61,441 bases of DNA, taken from NCBI GenBank assembly GCA_964424105.1, contig CAYRHJ010000027.1, positions 1 to 61,441 on the forward strand. Reading direction: 5' to 3'. Of the stretch, positions 17,710-26,072 are shown piece after piece. The position numbers and the translations under genes were made by a program. Numbering within the stretch: position 1 is the stretch's first letter; every line of letters begins with the position of its first letter. A model generated the notes under the pieces. It was not told the origin of the DNA. It did no database searches and was given only the letters and a program-made list of their open reading frames with translations. Origin of the DNA: CAYRHJ01 sp964424105. GTDB taxonomy: Bacteria > Planctomycetota > Phycisphaerae > UBA1845.

Positions 17710-18255
17710 ATGTTCAACCCGCCGCTGCCCATGGATAAAATTGTCGAGTTGTCGCGCGATGAATCGTTCCGCGCAGCCATGGCCAATCTGTATCATCGAC
17801 TCGACGAGCGCGTAGCCAGCCACGCGCCCGTCTGCATCAATCGGGGCTTGTGTTGCAAGTTCGATTCCTACGGACATAGCCTGTTTGTCACGTCGGCGGA
17901 ATTGGCCTATTTCATCGCCGAAACGCCGACCGCCGCCGGGCCACACAACGGCACCTGTCCGCATCAACGTGATGGAATTTGCACCACGCGTCATCAGCGG
18001 CCAACCGGCTGCCGAATCTTCTTTTGTGAAGCGCTCGATCGGTCCTGGCCATCAGATGAAACGGAATTCGTGCTCGATGAATTGAAGTCGCTGCACGTGC
18101 GTTTTCAGTTGCCCTACGCCTACGTGGAATGGCTGGCGGCGTTGCACCAATGGCACGATTATGCCCAACGCGCCGTCACTCCGGCGAAAGCCGGAGTCCA
18201 GGCAGCGTTCTTTTGGATTCCGGCCTGCGCCGGAATAACGGTCGATTCGGAATGA
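17710..18255 (+). CDS. Second YkgJ-like cysteine-cluster protein with repeat-derived C-terminus
   Basis: 181-aa protein with the Cys spacing of a YkgJ variant: CINRGLCCKF near 44-53, GTCPHQRDGICTTRH near 82-96 and GCRIFFCE. The start overlaps the translational end of the upstream homologue (TGACATG), so the two are cotranscribed. The last 26 residues, beginning AVTPAKAGVQAAFFWIPACA, are translated from two copies of the dRS3-like repeat at 18175-18243. The original stop codon was probably lost when the repeat arrived. The catalytic or metal role is unknown. Confidence 0.82.
   Translation: MFNPPLPMDKIVELSRDESFRAAMANLYHRLDERVASHAPVCINRGLCCKFDSYGHSLFVTSAELAYFIAETPTAAGPHNGTCPHQRDGICTTRHQRPTGCRIFFCEALDRSWPSDETEFVLDELKSLHVRFQLPYAYVEWLAALHQWHDYAQRAVTPAKAGVQAAFFWIPACAGITVDSE
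18175..18243. repeat. dRS3-like repeat pair inside a coding 3' end
   Basis: Copy 1 is CGTCACTCCGGC-GAAA-GCCGGAGTCCAG and copy 2 is GGATTCCGGC-CTGC-GCCGGAATAACG, in opposite orientation with about 15 bp between them. Both arms are read in frame by the second YkgJ-like gene. Confidence 0.75.
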
Positions 18256-18334
18256 CGGTCAGCGCGACACGTTGACCAATCCACAAGAAAAGGTTGTAGC
18301 ATCCCTACCCGTCTCTTGCCGGCCTGCCGCTCGC

Positions 18335-19441
18335 CTAATCCCCCATACAAATCCCCATGGCCCGTGCGGCTTGGATCAGCGAATGATCCGGCGGAACCAA
18401 TCGCTGCTGATTAGCGACAGCCTCCAACGGCGCGTCGGTGATTCGACCTGATTTCATGACCACCAACCGGTTCAATTGTCCGGTCGCCAAAAGGTTTGCC
18501 GCCGCCAGGCCGAACTCGGTGGCCAGGACCCGATCCGCCGCGACGGGTGTGCCGCCCCGCTGCACGTGGCCGAGAATCGTCGCGCGGGTTTCCAGATGCG
18601 TACGCCGGGTGATTTCGTCGGCCAGCACCTCGCTCACACCCCCCAGTCGCACCGGGTCGGGGCTGTCGTGGACCACGCGATCGACGGTCTGTTTTCCCCC
18701 GAGGGGCTTCGCTCCTTCGCTGATGGCGATGATGGTGAAGGCCTTGCCCTTCCGCGACCGCTCGACGCAATGCTTGCAGATTCCATCGACGTCGAAAGGA
18801 ATTTCGGGGATGAGAATGACATCTGCGCCGCTGGCCATCCCGGCGTGCAGCGTCAGCCAACCGGCGTTTCGCCCCATCATTTCCACCAGCATGACCCGAT
18901 GGTGACTCGATGCCGTGGTGTGAATTCGATCCAGGGCCTCGGTGGCGGTCTCGACGGCCGTTTGAAACCCGAACGTCAGCTCGGTGTGCATCAGGTCGTT
19001 GTCGATGGTCTTGGGAATGCCCACGCAGCGCACGCCATGGTTGACCAGGTGGGCGGCGCCGGTCATCGTTCCGTCACCCCCCACGACGACGACGGCATCG
19101 AGCGCCCGTTCCTTGACGTGCTCCACAACGCGGCGGGTGACGTCCTCAAAAACCGGTTGACCCTTTTCATCCGTGCTGACCGCGAATCTGGCCGGATTCG
19201 CCTTGTTCGACGTACCCAGGATCGTGCCGCCCTGCGTCAAGATGTTGCTGACACTGCCCACGTCCAGAACGTGCATCCGGTTGCGAATCAACCCCAAAAA
19301 GCCATCCTCGATGCCCCAGACTTCCCAACCGTGTTGAATAATGGCCATCTTGGCCACCGCGCGAATCACGGCGTTCAATCCCGGACAGTCGCCGCCGCCG
19401 GTCAAAATGCCGATCCGTTTGAATTTCGTTTCCGTGGACAT
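18335..19441 (-). CDS. pfkA: 6-phosphofructokinase (mixed Gly/Lys type)
   Basis: 368-aa enzyme phosphorylating fructose 6-phosphate. The N-terminus is IGILTGGGDCPGLNAVIRA. GGDGT at 121-125 keeps the Gly typical of ATP-dependent enzymes, while PKTIDND at 143-149 has the Lys found in PPi-dependent and mixed group III enzymes (for example the actinomycete PPi-PFK). MGRNAGW at 189-195 and RFxVLGHVQRGG-like LGHVQRGGTP complete the active site. The phosphate donor is therefore uncertain. ATG 19441 is chosen over 19453 because GAGGG lies 7 nt upstream. Monocistronic. Confidence 0.92.
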   Translation of the reverse strand: MSTETKFKRIGILTGGGDCPGLNAVIRAVAKMAIIQHGWEVWGIEDGFLGLIRNRMHVLDVGSVSNILTQGGTILGTSNKANPARFAVSTDEKGQPVFEDVTRRVVEHVKERALDAVVVVGGDGTMTGAAHLVNHGVRCVGIPKTIDNDLMHTELTFGFQTAVETATEALDRIHTTASSHHRVMLVEMMGRNAGWLTLHAGMASGADVILIPEIPFDVDGICKHCVERSRKGKAFTIIAISEGAKPLGGKQTVDRVVHDSPDPVRLGGVSEVLADEITRRTHLETRATILGHVQRGGTPVAADRVLATEFGLAAANLLATGQLNRLVVMKSGRITDAPLEAVANQQRLVPPDHSLIQAARAMGICMGD

Positions 19442-19878
19442 GGTATCCCTCATATTCGTGCTGAAAACGACGTGTTGCGTTCCACGTTCACGTTAGCGAG
19501 GCGCACGGTCTTGAATCGGCTTGAACCGTACTGTTATGGAACGGCGCGGTCAACGCCGCGGGTTTTCGCCGTGTGGTTCCCATAAAATCGCCATCATCAA
19601 GTCCATCATCCGCTGTCATCTCGGTCGGTTCACCTCTGCCGGTCATATCAGCGTTGTTAAGGGCCACCAACGGACGCATGAAAAGTCTGTGCGCGCTGTT
19701 CACGAGTCAGGCAAAACTTGAACGCAAATGCCCGGTCGTGCAAGTTGTATCTTCGCACGCCAGGTCGCGTCGCACATTGTCGACGGGGGTTGATTCCGTT
19801 TAATAATCTCGCCGATCTTTCGCCGAAGACAAGATGTCGAAGACCTTGGGTCAGGATGATCCTTTCATTATCAAGTGA
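19442..19878. other. Intergenic region upstream of the flagellar regulatory block
   Basis: About 440 bp between the divergent pfk gene and the TPR gene. It must contain the promoters of both. I looked for a GG-N10-GC sigma-54 site and found none convincing. No repeats of the two main families and no gene are seen. Confidence 0.4.
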
Positions 19879-22434
19879 GTGCGCAGGATGGGCGAACGTC
19901 TTCAATCATGGGCGCAGCTTCGTCAACGGACGGAAGGGAAATGGCAGATTCCATTCCTGATCGTAGCCGCGCTGACGCTGGTGGCCTCGCTGACTGCCTA
20001 TCGTTCGCCGCGCGATCGCGTACCCTTCGACAACATTCTGACCAACCTCGATCCTCTCCTTCAAAACGGACAGTACACAGCCGCATTGGAATCCGCCGGT
20101 GTCGCGCTGCAAGCCGCGAACAAATCCGACGTGGAACTCGCCGCGGTGCGGGCGGCCATGGCCCGCGCCCGCATGCTTCGGGCCAACGATAGCGGCGTCG
20201 AACCTCCATCCGTTGCAAGAGCCGCCATTGATGAATTCGAGCAGGCCACACTCGCGGGCTATGAAATGACGCCTCGCGATCACGAGTTGGCCGGCTGGGC
20301 GTTTGAATGGGTTGATTCCCCGGACTTGGCCGCGCGGCATTACGAAACCGCGTTGGCACAACTTAATGAGCCCCATTTGAATTTGCAGTGGCGCTTAGCC
20401 CGTCTGCATTGGAGCTCAGTACCTGTTGACGAATCGCAGTTGGGTGCGGAGTTAGACGCGATAATCAGTATTTCCGCAACAAATACATCCAAATTGAATT
20501 GGGCGGTTGGCGCGCGGCTGGAGCTTCTTTGTGATTCCAAGGAATTTGAAATCGGACAAAAACTTTTGTCGCGAACGGCGGAGTTGTTCGTCGATCGGCC
20601 TTGGCAGCATTGGCAGGAATATCGACAGGCCTACCTTCATTATCGGACCGGCGATTACGACCAGGCCGAACGGCAATTGCGTGCCGTGCTTTCGGAATTG
20701 GAGCTTCGAGATGAGCTGTATGGGCGAACGGCGTGGTTGTTGGGCAAGACCGTCATGCATGATGACGGACCGCAGCGACCGGCTGAGGCGATGACGTTCT
20801 TCGCCGAGGCGGCGTCGACGTCTTCGGCGGTTTACGGAGCAGCCGGGGAACTGGGGTTGGCGGAAAGTGCCATGATATTGGAACAGTTCGAGGAGGGGAC
20901 GCTGCGTTATGAAGCCGCGATCAAACGCATAAAAGACCTGCCTGCGAACCGAGTGATTCATCGGGGCGCCATCGAGCTTTCGTTGTCGCTGATCGGCAAC
21001 AAATTTGAGCAGGATGGGCGTTTGGAGCGGGGATTGTGGTTCGCGGAACGAGCGGCTGAATTGTCCACACCGGCGGAGCTGAACCGGCATACGTATTTGT
21101 TGGAACAGGTGGCGGAACGCAGGGCACTACTGGGGCGCAAGAAACTTGACGAGGCGCGTTCGATCAGGGCTGGGGTTGGATTGATTTCGGAGGAGCCTGA
21201 TCGGGGTGGGGTCACAAGACCGCTCCCTGACGGTCGCGGCTCGGAAGCGGTAGAAGTGGAGCTTGTCGCGGAGGGTTCGGCAGGTGACCGCTCCCTGACC
21301 GTTGACAACGCCGCGCGTCGTCAAGGGCAGGCGGTCGCGGTTCAGAAAGAGATTGAGTTGTTGGTGAATGAGGGCCGGCGGTTGCTGGTGTCGAGCGGTG
21401 TCACCTATCGCGAGATCGCAAAGCTTTTGACGTTGGACGAAGACCGGGCTGCTTCGGCGGCGTGGAAGGGCGCAGAAATGACGTTCGAGAGCGGTGACCT
21501 CGTGGCCGCCGTCGAGGTGTTGAATCAGTTCATTCTCGAGCATCCCTTGGCGGAGGTGTTGCCGCGGGCGTTTCGATACAAGGGTCAGGCGTTGCAGGAA
21601 ATGGGCCGGTATGAGGCGGCCATCGAAGCCTATCAGGAGAATCATCGGCGTTATCCGCGCACTCCGGACGCGGCGGCTTCGTTGATTCCCTTGGCGCGAT
21701 GTTACGTCGCGTTGGGCAAGGATCAGGCGGGACTGGCGGAAAAGGCGCTTCGCTTGATACTTGACCGGTCGGAGATGTTCACGCCGGAGGCACCGGAGTA
21801 TGCGGACGCGACATTTCTGCTGGGTGATCTTCTGAACAGAACGGGTGCGTATGAACGAGCCATCCCGGTGCTGGAAGAGGCGCTCATACGGTATCCCACT
21901 GACGAGCGGGTGGCCCGGGCGCAGTTTCTGCTGGGTGATTGCTACTTGCAGAGTGGAATGGCATTGAAAGAAGACATCGCCGCGGCGACGTTTGCGGGGG
22001 CGCGGGAGCGGTTGGCTGCGGACCGGCAGGAGAGGATGGAACGAGCCGCCCGATTGTTTGATCAGATGGTGATGGAGTACGAGCTTCGCGAACCATCCCA
22101 GTTGGATCGGTTGGACCGAATGTATTTGCGTCATGCGCGGATGAACCTGGCGGATTGCCATTTCGAGCTGGGCGAGTATTTGACGGCGCTGGTGCATTAC
22201 GAGCGGGCGGCGTGGATTTACAAGGGCACGACGTCGGCGTTGGCGGCCTACGTGCAGATCATCAGTTGCCACGTGTTTTCGGGTCAAACGGGCGAGGCGT
22301 CGGCGGCGTGGCGTCGCGCGCAATATCTGGTGGAGACGCTGCCTGAGGCGGAGTTTGGGGCGGGTTTGGGGATCGAGGGCCGGGAAGACTGGCGACGGTA
22401 CTTCGCGTGGGTCAAGGATTCGGGACTGTTTTGA
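19879..22434 (+). CDS. Membrane-anchored TPR-repeat protein at the head of the flagellar cluster
   Basis: 851-aa protein with one N-terminal transmembrane helix (about 22-41, WQIPFLIVAALTLVASLTAY). A long series of TPR-like helical pairs follows (for example YDQAERQLRAVLSELELR, YEAAIEAYQENHRRYP, YERAIPVLEEALIRYPTDER, YLTALVHYERAAWIYKG). The bulk should lie in the periplasm. Its stop is 12 nt before the FlgN-like gene, so it is cotranscribed with flagellar regulators; a role in envelope passage or assembly of the flagellum is an inference. Residues of about 446-490 are translated from two REP-like repeats (PLPDGRGSE...DNAARRQGQA) that interrupt the TPR array. GTG 19879 or ATG 19888 may be the start. 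Confidence 0.82.
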   Translation: MRRMGERLQSWAQLRQRTEGKWQIPFLIVAALTLVASLTAYRSPRDRVPFDNILTNLDPLLQNGQYTAALESAGVALQAANKSDVELAAVRAAMARARMLRANDSGVEPPSVARAAIDEFEQATLAGYEMTPRDHELAGWAFEWVDSPDLAARHYETALAQLNEPHLNLQWRLARLHWSSVPVDESQLGAELDAIISISATNTSKLNWAVGARLELLCDSKEFEIGQKLLSRTAELFVDRPWQHWQEYRQAYLHYRTGDYDQAERQLRAVLSELELRDELYGRTAWLLGKTVMHDDGPQRPAEAMTFFAEAASTSSAVYGAAGELGLAESAMILEQFEEGTLRYEAAIKRIKDLPANRVIHRGAIELSLSLIGNKFEQDGRLERGLWFAERAAELSTPAELNRHTYLLEQVAERRALLGRKKLDEARSIRAGVGLISEEPDRGGVTRPLPDGRGSEAVEVELVAEGSAGDRSLTVDNAARRQGQAVAVQKEIELLVNEGRRLLVSSGVTYREIAKLLTLDEDRAASAAWKGAEMTFESGDLVAAVEVLNQFILEHPLAEVLPRAFRYKGQALQEMGRYEAAIEAYQENHRRYPRTPDAAASLIPLARCYVALGKDQAGLAEKALRLILDRSEMFTPEAPEYADATFLLGDLLNRTGAYERAIPVLEEALIRYPTDERVARAQFLLGDCYLQSGMALKEDIAAATFAGARERLAADRQERMERAARLFDQMVMEYELREPSQLDRLDRMYLRHARMNLADCHFELGEYLTALVHYERAAWIYKGTTSALAAYVQIISCHVFSGQTGEASAAWRRAQYLVETLPEAEFGAGLGIEGREDWRRYFAWVKDSGLF
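21216..21345. repeat. REP-like repeats inside the TPR coding sequence
   Basis: Unit 1 (21216-21245) is AAGACCGCTCCCTGACGGTC plus GCGGCTCGG. Unit 2 (21284-21342) begins GACCGCTCCCTGACCGTTGA, has the inner palindrome TTGACAACGC/GCGTCGTCAA, and closes with GGCGGTCGCGG. Unit 2 is nearly identical to the intergenic copy at 26988-27048. Both keep the reading frame. Confidence 0.75.
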
Positions 22435-22446
22435 GGATGGCTGGCC

Positions 22447-22917
22447 GTGTCCGTTAACGATGTATCCCAACAAGTTTCGTGCGTTGCAGATGATCTTTTG
22501 GAGGCATTGGAATTGCAGAAGATCGTGTGTCGAAATCTTCGTCAGGTGGCGGCATTGCAGCGTCAGTATGTTTCCGCGGGGGATCCGGGGGGATTGATGG
22601 GTGTGTTGGCGGAGCGCGGGCGATTGACCGAGACGTTGGGCCTGATTGGGCGGCGTCTGGGGGGCGTTCCTGAAGTTCGGGAGCGAATGAGCGCATTGAC
22701 TGGTGAGCGTCGGCGACGTGCGGACGAGTGCTTGGCTGACACGCACGCGGATTTGCAATCCGTCATGCAGTCGGACGCCGAGGACGTCCGCCATCTGGCG
22801 GTTCGCAAGCAACGTGTGCAGACGTCCCTACAGGCGATTCCCGCGTGTCGAGAGTTGTTGAATGCGTATGGTCATGGTGCGGGAGAATCGTTGGCTGGAA
22901 CGAACGAGCAAGGGTAA
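22447..22917 (+). CDS. flgN: FlgN-like flagellar export chaperone
   Basis: 156-aa, highly helical protein with the profile of FlgN: a long amphipathic helix pair (LLEALELQKIVCRNLRQVAALQ, then LAERGRLTETLGLIGRRL) and a C-terminal helix (VRHLAVRKQRVQTSLQAI). FlgN chaperones hook-associated proteins FlgK and FlgL in the cytoplasm. Sequence conservation in this family is low, so the call rests on size, helical pattern and position. GTG 22447 lies 12 nt after the TPR gene, and its TAA overlaps the ATG of the histidine kinase (TAATG). Confidence 0.65.
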   Translation: MSVNDVSQQVSCVADDLLEALELQKIVCRNLRQVAALQRQYVSAGDPGGLMGVLAERGRLTETLGLIGRRLGGVPEVRERMSALTGERRRRADECLADTHADLQSVMQSDAEDVRHLAVRKQRVQTSLQAIPACRELLNAYGHGAGESLAGTNEQG

Positions 22918-23939
22918 TGATCATCGAAACGATGGAAACGATGAGTGGGCCGGTGCAAATGGAAACAGCGGTACCGCTGACGTCTCGCGAATTCGAGTTG
23001 GGGGCGATTATCGATGCCTACAACCGCGTGACGGAAAAGTTGAAGCGTTCACACGACGTGCTGACGTGCGAGGTGCGTCGTCTGCATGAACAGATTCAAG
23101 AAAAGGACCGGGAGTTGGCTCGGCGGGAACGTCTGGCGGCGTTGGGAGAGATGGCTGCGGGTGTTGCGCATGAGGTCCGCAATCCGCTGGGCGGGATTCT
23201 GTTGTACGCGACGTGTCTGGAGCGGGATTTGGTGGAACAGCCCAAGGCGCGCCGTCAAGCGGGGCAGATCGCCTCGGCGGCTCGAAAGCTGAACGGGATC
23301 GTGGAGGACATCTTGGCGTTTGCCGACCAGAACGAATTGCGAATCGGGCCTGTCGAGTTGGGTGGTCTCGTGCAGGACGTGGTCGAGTTGTTGCGCCCTC
23401 GCTGGGAGACGGCGAAGTGCCGAGTGGAGATTTTACACCGCAACGAAACGGGGGGCGCTTGGTGCGATACGGCGGGGACGCGTGACTGGTCGAAAAACTG
23501 GTCGGCGTCGTTCGTCCCGGAGGGAGCCTCGCCGTGCCAATCAGGAGGAACCGGGGTCTGTACCATGGAACCGTCGTCGGAATGGCTGGGAATGGTGATC
23601 CATGCTGACGGCGCGAAGTTGCAGCGGGTTTTGTTGAACGTCATCGGCAATGCGATCGAAGCGGCGCGAGGGTCGGTGATGATCCGTATCGGACTTCGTG
23701 ACGCGGTCGGTGGTCAGGTGGGGATTGGTGTGGAGGATGACGGTTTGGGCGTGCCGGAAAAGGTGCGCGAGCGCATCTTCAATCCGTTTTTCACAACGAA
23801 GGATTCGGGAACGGGACTGGGATTGTCGATCGTGCATCGCATCGTGGAGATGCATCGGGGGCGGGTATCGGTGGGAGATCGCGCGGGCGGAGGCGCGGTT
23901 TTTACGATTTGGTTGCCTGAACGACCGGAGGCGGAATGA
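22917..23939 (+). CDS. Cytoplasmic sensor histidine kinase, flagellar (FlrB/FleS-like)
   Basis: 340-aa kinase without membrane segments. An N-terminal coiled coil (about 30-75) leads to the HisKA H-box GEMAAGVAHEVRNPLGG with His85. The HATPase domain has the N-box NVIGNAIEAA (241-250), the D-box EDDGLGVP and GTGLGLSIVHRIV. It should phosphorylate the sigma-54 activator encoded next (ATGA overlap). A segment of about 50 residues (176-226, Cys/Ser/Gly/Trp-rich) between HisKA and the N-box is unusual. ATG 22917 is chosen because AAGGG precedes it and it overlaps the FlgN stop; the frame is open 24 codons further upstream. Confidence 0.88.
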   Translation: MIIETMETMSGPVQMETAVPLTSREFELGAIIDAYNRVTEKLKRSHDVLTCEVRRLHEQIQEKDRELARRERLAALGEMAAGVAHEVRNPLGGILLYATCLERDLVEQPKARRQAGQIASAARKLNGIVEDILAFADQNELRIGPVELGGLVQDVVELLRPRWETAKCRVEILHRNETGGAWCDTAGTRDWSKNWSASFVPEGASPCQSGGTGVCTMEPSSEWLGMVIHADGAKLQRVLLNVIGNAIEAARGSVMIRIGLRDAVGGQVGIGVEDDGLGVPEKVRERIFNPFFTTKDSGTGLGLSIVHRIVEMHRGRVSVGDRAGGGAVFTIWLPERPEAE

Positions 23940-25336
23940 TGGCGGAGATTTGTGTCATTGATGATCAAGCCGTGATTCGAGAATCGGTGGCTGAAACGTT
24001 GGAGCGGGCCCACCATCGAGTCACGGCGTTCGCGGACGCCTCGGTCGCGGTGGAGGCCATCCGTCAATCGCGTTTTGATCTGGTCATTACGGATCTGAAG
24101 ATGCCCAAGCTCGACGGGTTGGGGGTGATCCGGGCGGCGCGGGAAAGCAAGTGTGACGTTCCCATCATGGTCATGACGGCCTACGGGACGATCAGTTCGG
24201 CGGTCGAAGCTATGAAGCTGGGTGCCTTCGATTTCGTGCAGAAGCCTTTCGAGGTGGACAACCTGTCGATGCAAGTGGATCGGGCGCTGCAACATCGTCG
24301 GCTACGGCTGGAGAATGAGGCTTGGCGAACCTCGTTGGCGGATTTGCGGAAAGATCGTGAGATGATCGGGGGCGGTCAGGCGATGCAACGGGTTCGGCAA
24401 CAGATCAAGCAGTTCGCGGCGAGCGAGGCGACGGTGTTGATTGCGGGCGAATCGGGCACGGGCAAGGAGTTGGTGGCGGGTGCGATTCATGCGTCGTCGT
24501 CGCGCGGTGACAAGCCGATGTTGTGTCTGAATTGTGCGGCATTATCGGGGAATCTACTGGAGAGTGAACTGTTTGGCCATGAACGGGGTTCGTTCACGGG
24601 TGCCGATCGCCAACGGAAGGGGCGGTTTGAGTTGGCGGACGGCGGAACGTTGTTGCTGGACGAGATTTCGGAGATGGCGCTGGCACTGCAAGGGAAGCTG
24701 TTGCGGGTGCTGCAAGAGGGTGAGTTCGAGCGGGTGGGCAGCAGCGTGACGTTGCGTGCGGACGTGCGGGTGATCGCGACGACGAACCGCAACCTGGAAG
24801 ACTGGGTGGCGAAGAAGCGATTTCGGCAGGACTTGTACTATCGATTGAATGTGCTGCCTTTGCATTTGCCGCCGTTGCGCGATCGACGCGGGGACGTGGC
24901 TGACATGGTTCATTATTTTTTGTCGAGGCTGGCGCGTCAATCGGGTCAGGCGGTGCTGCGGGTGGAGCCGGCGGCGATGCGTTTGCTGACGGAGTATGGT
25001 TGGCCTGGGAACGTGCGGGAATTGGAGAACGTGTGTCAGCGAGCGGTGGCTATGACGGGGACGGGGGTGTTGCGGGCGGAGGACATTCAGGGATGGATTC
25101 GGGGGGCTCCGACGTCGGTGGTGGAGTTCAGTAATTTGCGTAGCGGTCGATTGCTGGAGGACGCGGAGCGGCAGTTGATCGAGCGAACATTGAAGCAGCA
25201 TGGCGGACATCGGGCGAAGTCAGCGAAGGCGTTGGGCATGGGGGTGCGGACGTTGGGATTGAAACTGAAGCAGTGGCGTGAGCAGGATACGGCGGAGAAG
25301 CGCACGGCACGACCGACGTTGGCGAGCGTGGGTTAA
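23936..25336 (+). CDS. Sigma-54-dependent response regulator, flagellar master activator (FlrC/FleR-like)
   Basis: 466-aa NtrC-type protein. The receiver domain spans 1-120 (acidic pair D9/D10, phospho-acceptor D53 in ITDLKMPK). The central AAA+ domain has GESGTGKE (Walker A) and the sigma-54-contact loop GSFTGA in GHERGSFTGAD, a Ser variant of GAFTGA, followed by GGTLLLDEISEM (Walker B) and FRQDLYYRLNVLPLHLPPL. The C-terminal Fis-type HTH ends with HRAKSAKALGMGVRTLGLKL. The start overlaps the kinase stop (ATGA). It probably drives the flgB promoter about 160 bp downstream of its own stop. Confidence 0.93.
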   Translation: MMAEICVIDDQAVIRESVAETLERAHHRVTAFADASVAVEAIRQSRFDLVITDLKMPKLDGLGVIRAARESKCDVPIMVMTAYGTISSAVEAMKLGAFDFVQKPFEVDNLSMQVDRALQHRRLRLENEAWRTSLADLRKDREMIGGGQAMQRVRQQIKQFAASEATVLIAGESGTGKELVAGAIHASSSRGDKPMLCLNCAALSGNLLESELFGHERGSFTGADRQRKGRFELADGGTLLLDEISEMALALQGKLLRVLQEGEFERVGSSVTLRADVRVIATTNRNLEDWVAKKRFRQDLYYRLNVLPLHLPPLRDRRGDVADMVHYFLSRLARQSGQAVLRVEPAAMRLLTEYGWPGNVRELENVCQRAVAMTGTGVLRAEDIQGWIRGAPTSVVEFSNLRSGRLLEDAERQLIERTLKQHGGHRAKSAKALGMGVRTLGLKLKQWREQDTAEKRTARPTLASVG

Positions 25337-25484
25337 TTGTAGTTTTGAAAGCGTCGCCTGGTGACGCGATGTCTGAACGCGTCGGAAAACGTCGGGCGCG
25401 GGTTCTGTCATGCCTGCGCAGGAATTGCGCATGTATAGGTGGGCGTGTGGCTACGGGCGTGTCGTTTTGTGTGATTTGGCGGTT

Positions 25485-25500
25485 TGGTATGTGGTGTGCA
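25485..25500 (+). promoter_or_regulatory. Putative sigma-54 promoter of the flgB operon
   Basis: TGG at 25485-25487 and TGCA at 25497-25500 place GG and GC exactly 10 bp apart, as in -24/-12 promoters (consensus TGGCAC-N5-TTGCA; here TGGTAT-N5-GTGCA). It lies 69 bp before the flgB start and directly downstream of the sigma-54 activator gene. Single-site match by eye, so moderate confidence. Confidence 0.5.
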
Positions 25501-25568
25501 GCGGGCGTGGAACCGTTCGCGGTTGCCGACTGCTTGGCGGGCGGGCGAGTCTGGGATAGGAGGCAGGG

Positions 25569-26003
25569 ATGCTGCTGGAGAATGTGACGAATCGCGGTGC
25601 GATGCCGGCGCTCATTCAGACGTTGTCGTACACCGAAGCCCGTCATCAGATGATCGCGGAGAACGTGGCCAACTGGCAGACGCCGGGCTACAAGGCGAAA
25701 CAGTTGGATGAACGGGCGTTTCAGAAAGCGCTTCGGGCGGCGTTGAATGAAAAGGGCAGCGATCCATCGAAGCGCCTGGTGGTGTCGGGTCACGAACAAT
25801 TCGAAACGATGGAAGACGGCGGCCTACGCGTTACGCCGACGGATCATCCGACGGACCAACCCTTGTTTCATGACGGCACGAACGCATCGATCGATCGGAT
25901 GATGTCGGATTTGGCGGATAACGCGATGGTCCATCAGGCGGCGACGACGCTGCTGAAGGGCCGTTTTGATAGTTTGCAGAAGGCGATTCGTGGGAGCGTG
26001 TAA
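25569..26003 (+). CDS. flgB: Flagellar proximal rod protein FlgB
   Basis: 144-aa rod protein. The N-terminus has LSYTEARHQMIAENVANWQTPGYKAK, the flagellar axial-protein motif near residues 21-46. The C-terminal helix MMSDLADNAMVHQAATTLLKGRFDSLQKAIRG is typical of FlgB. It forms the base of the periplasmic rod above FliF and FliE. A strong ribosome binding site (AGGAGG) lies 7 nt upstream of ATG 25569, so initiation is well supported. It opens the structural flagellar operon. Confidence 0.95.
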   Translation: MLLENVTNRGAMPALIQTLSYTEARHQMIAENVANWQTPGYKAKQLDERAFQKALRAALNEKGSDPSKRLVVSGHEQFETMEDGGLRVTPTDHPTDQPLFHDGTNASIDRMMSDLADNAMVHQAATTLLKGRFDSLQKAIRGSV

Positions 26004-26072
26004 TTGGAGTAGGCGCTGTCATTTCGGATTTCCGGGTGGGTTGTGGTTCTGAGGAACAGGAAAGGGTAGGGC

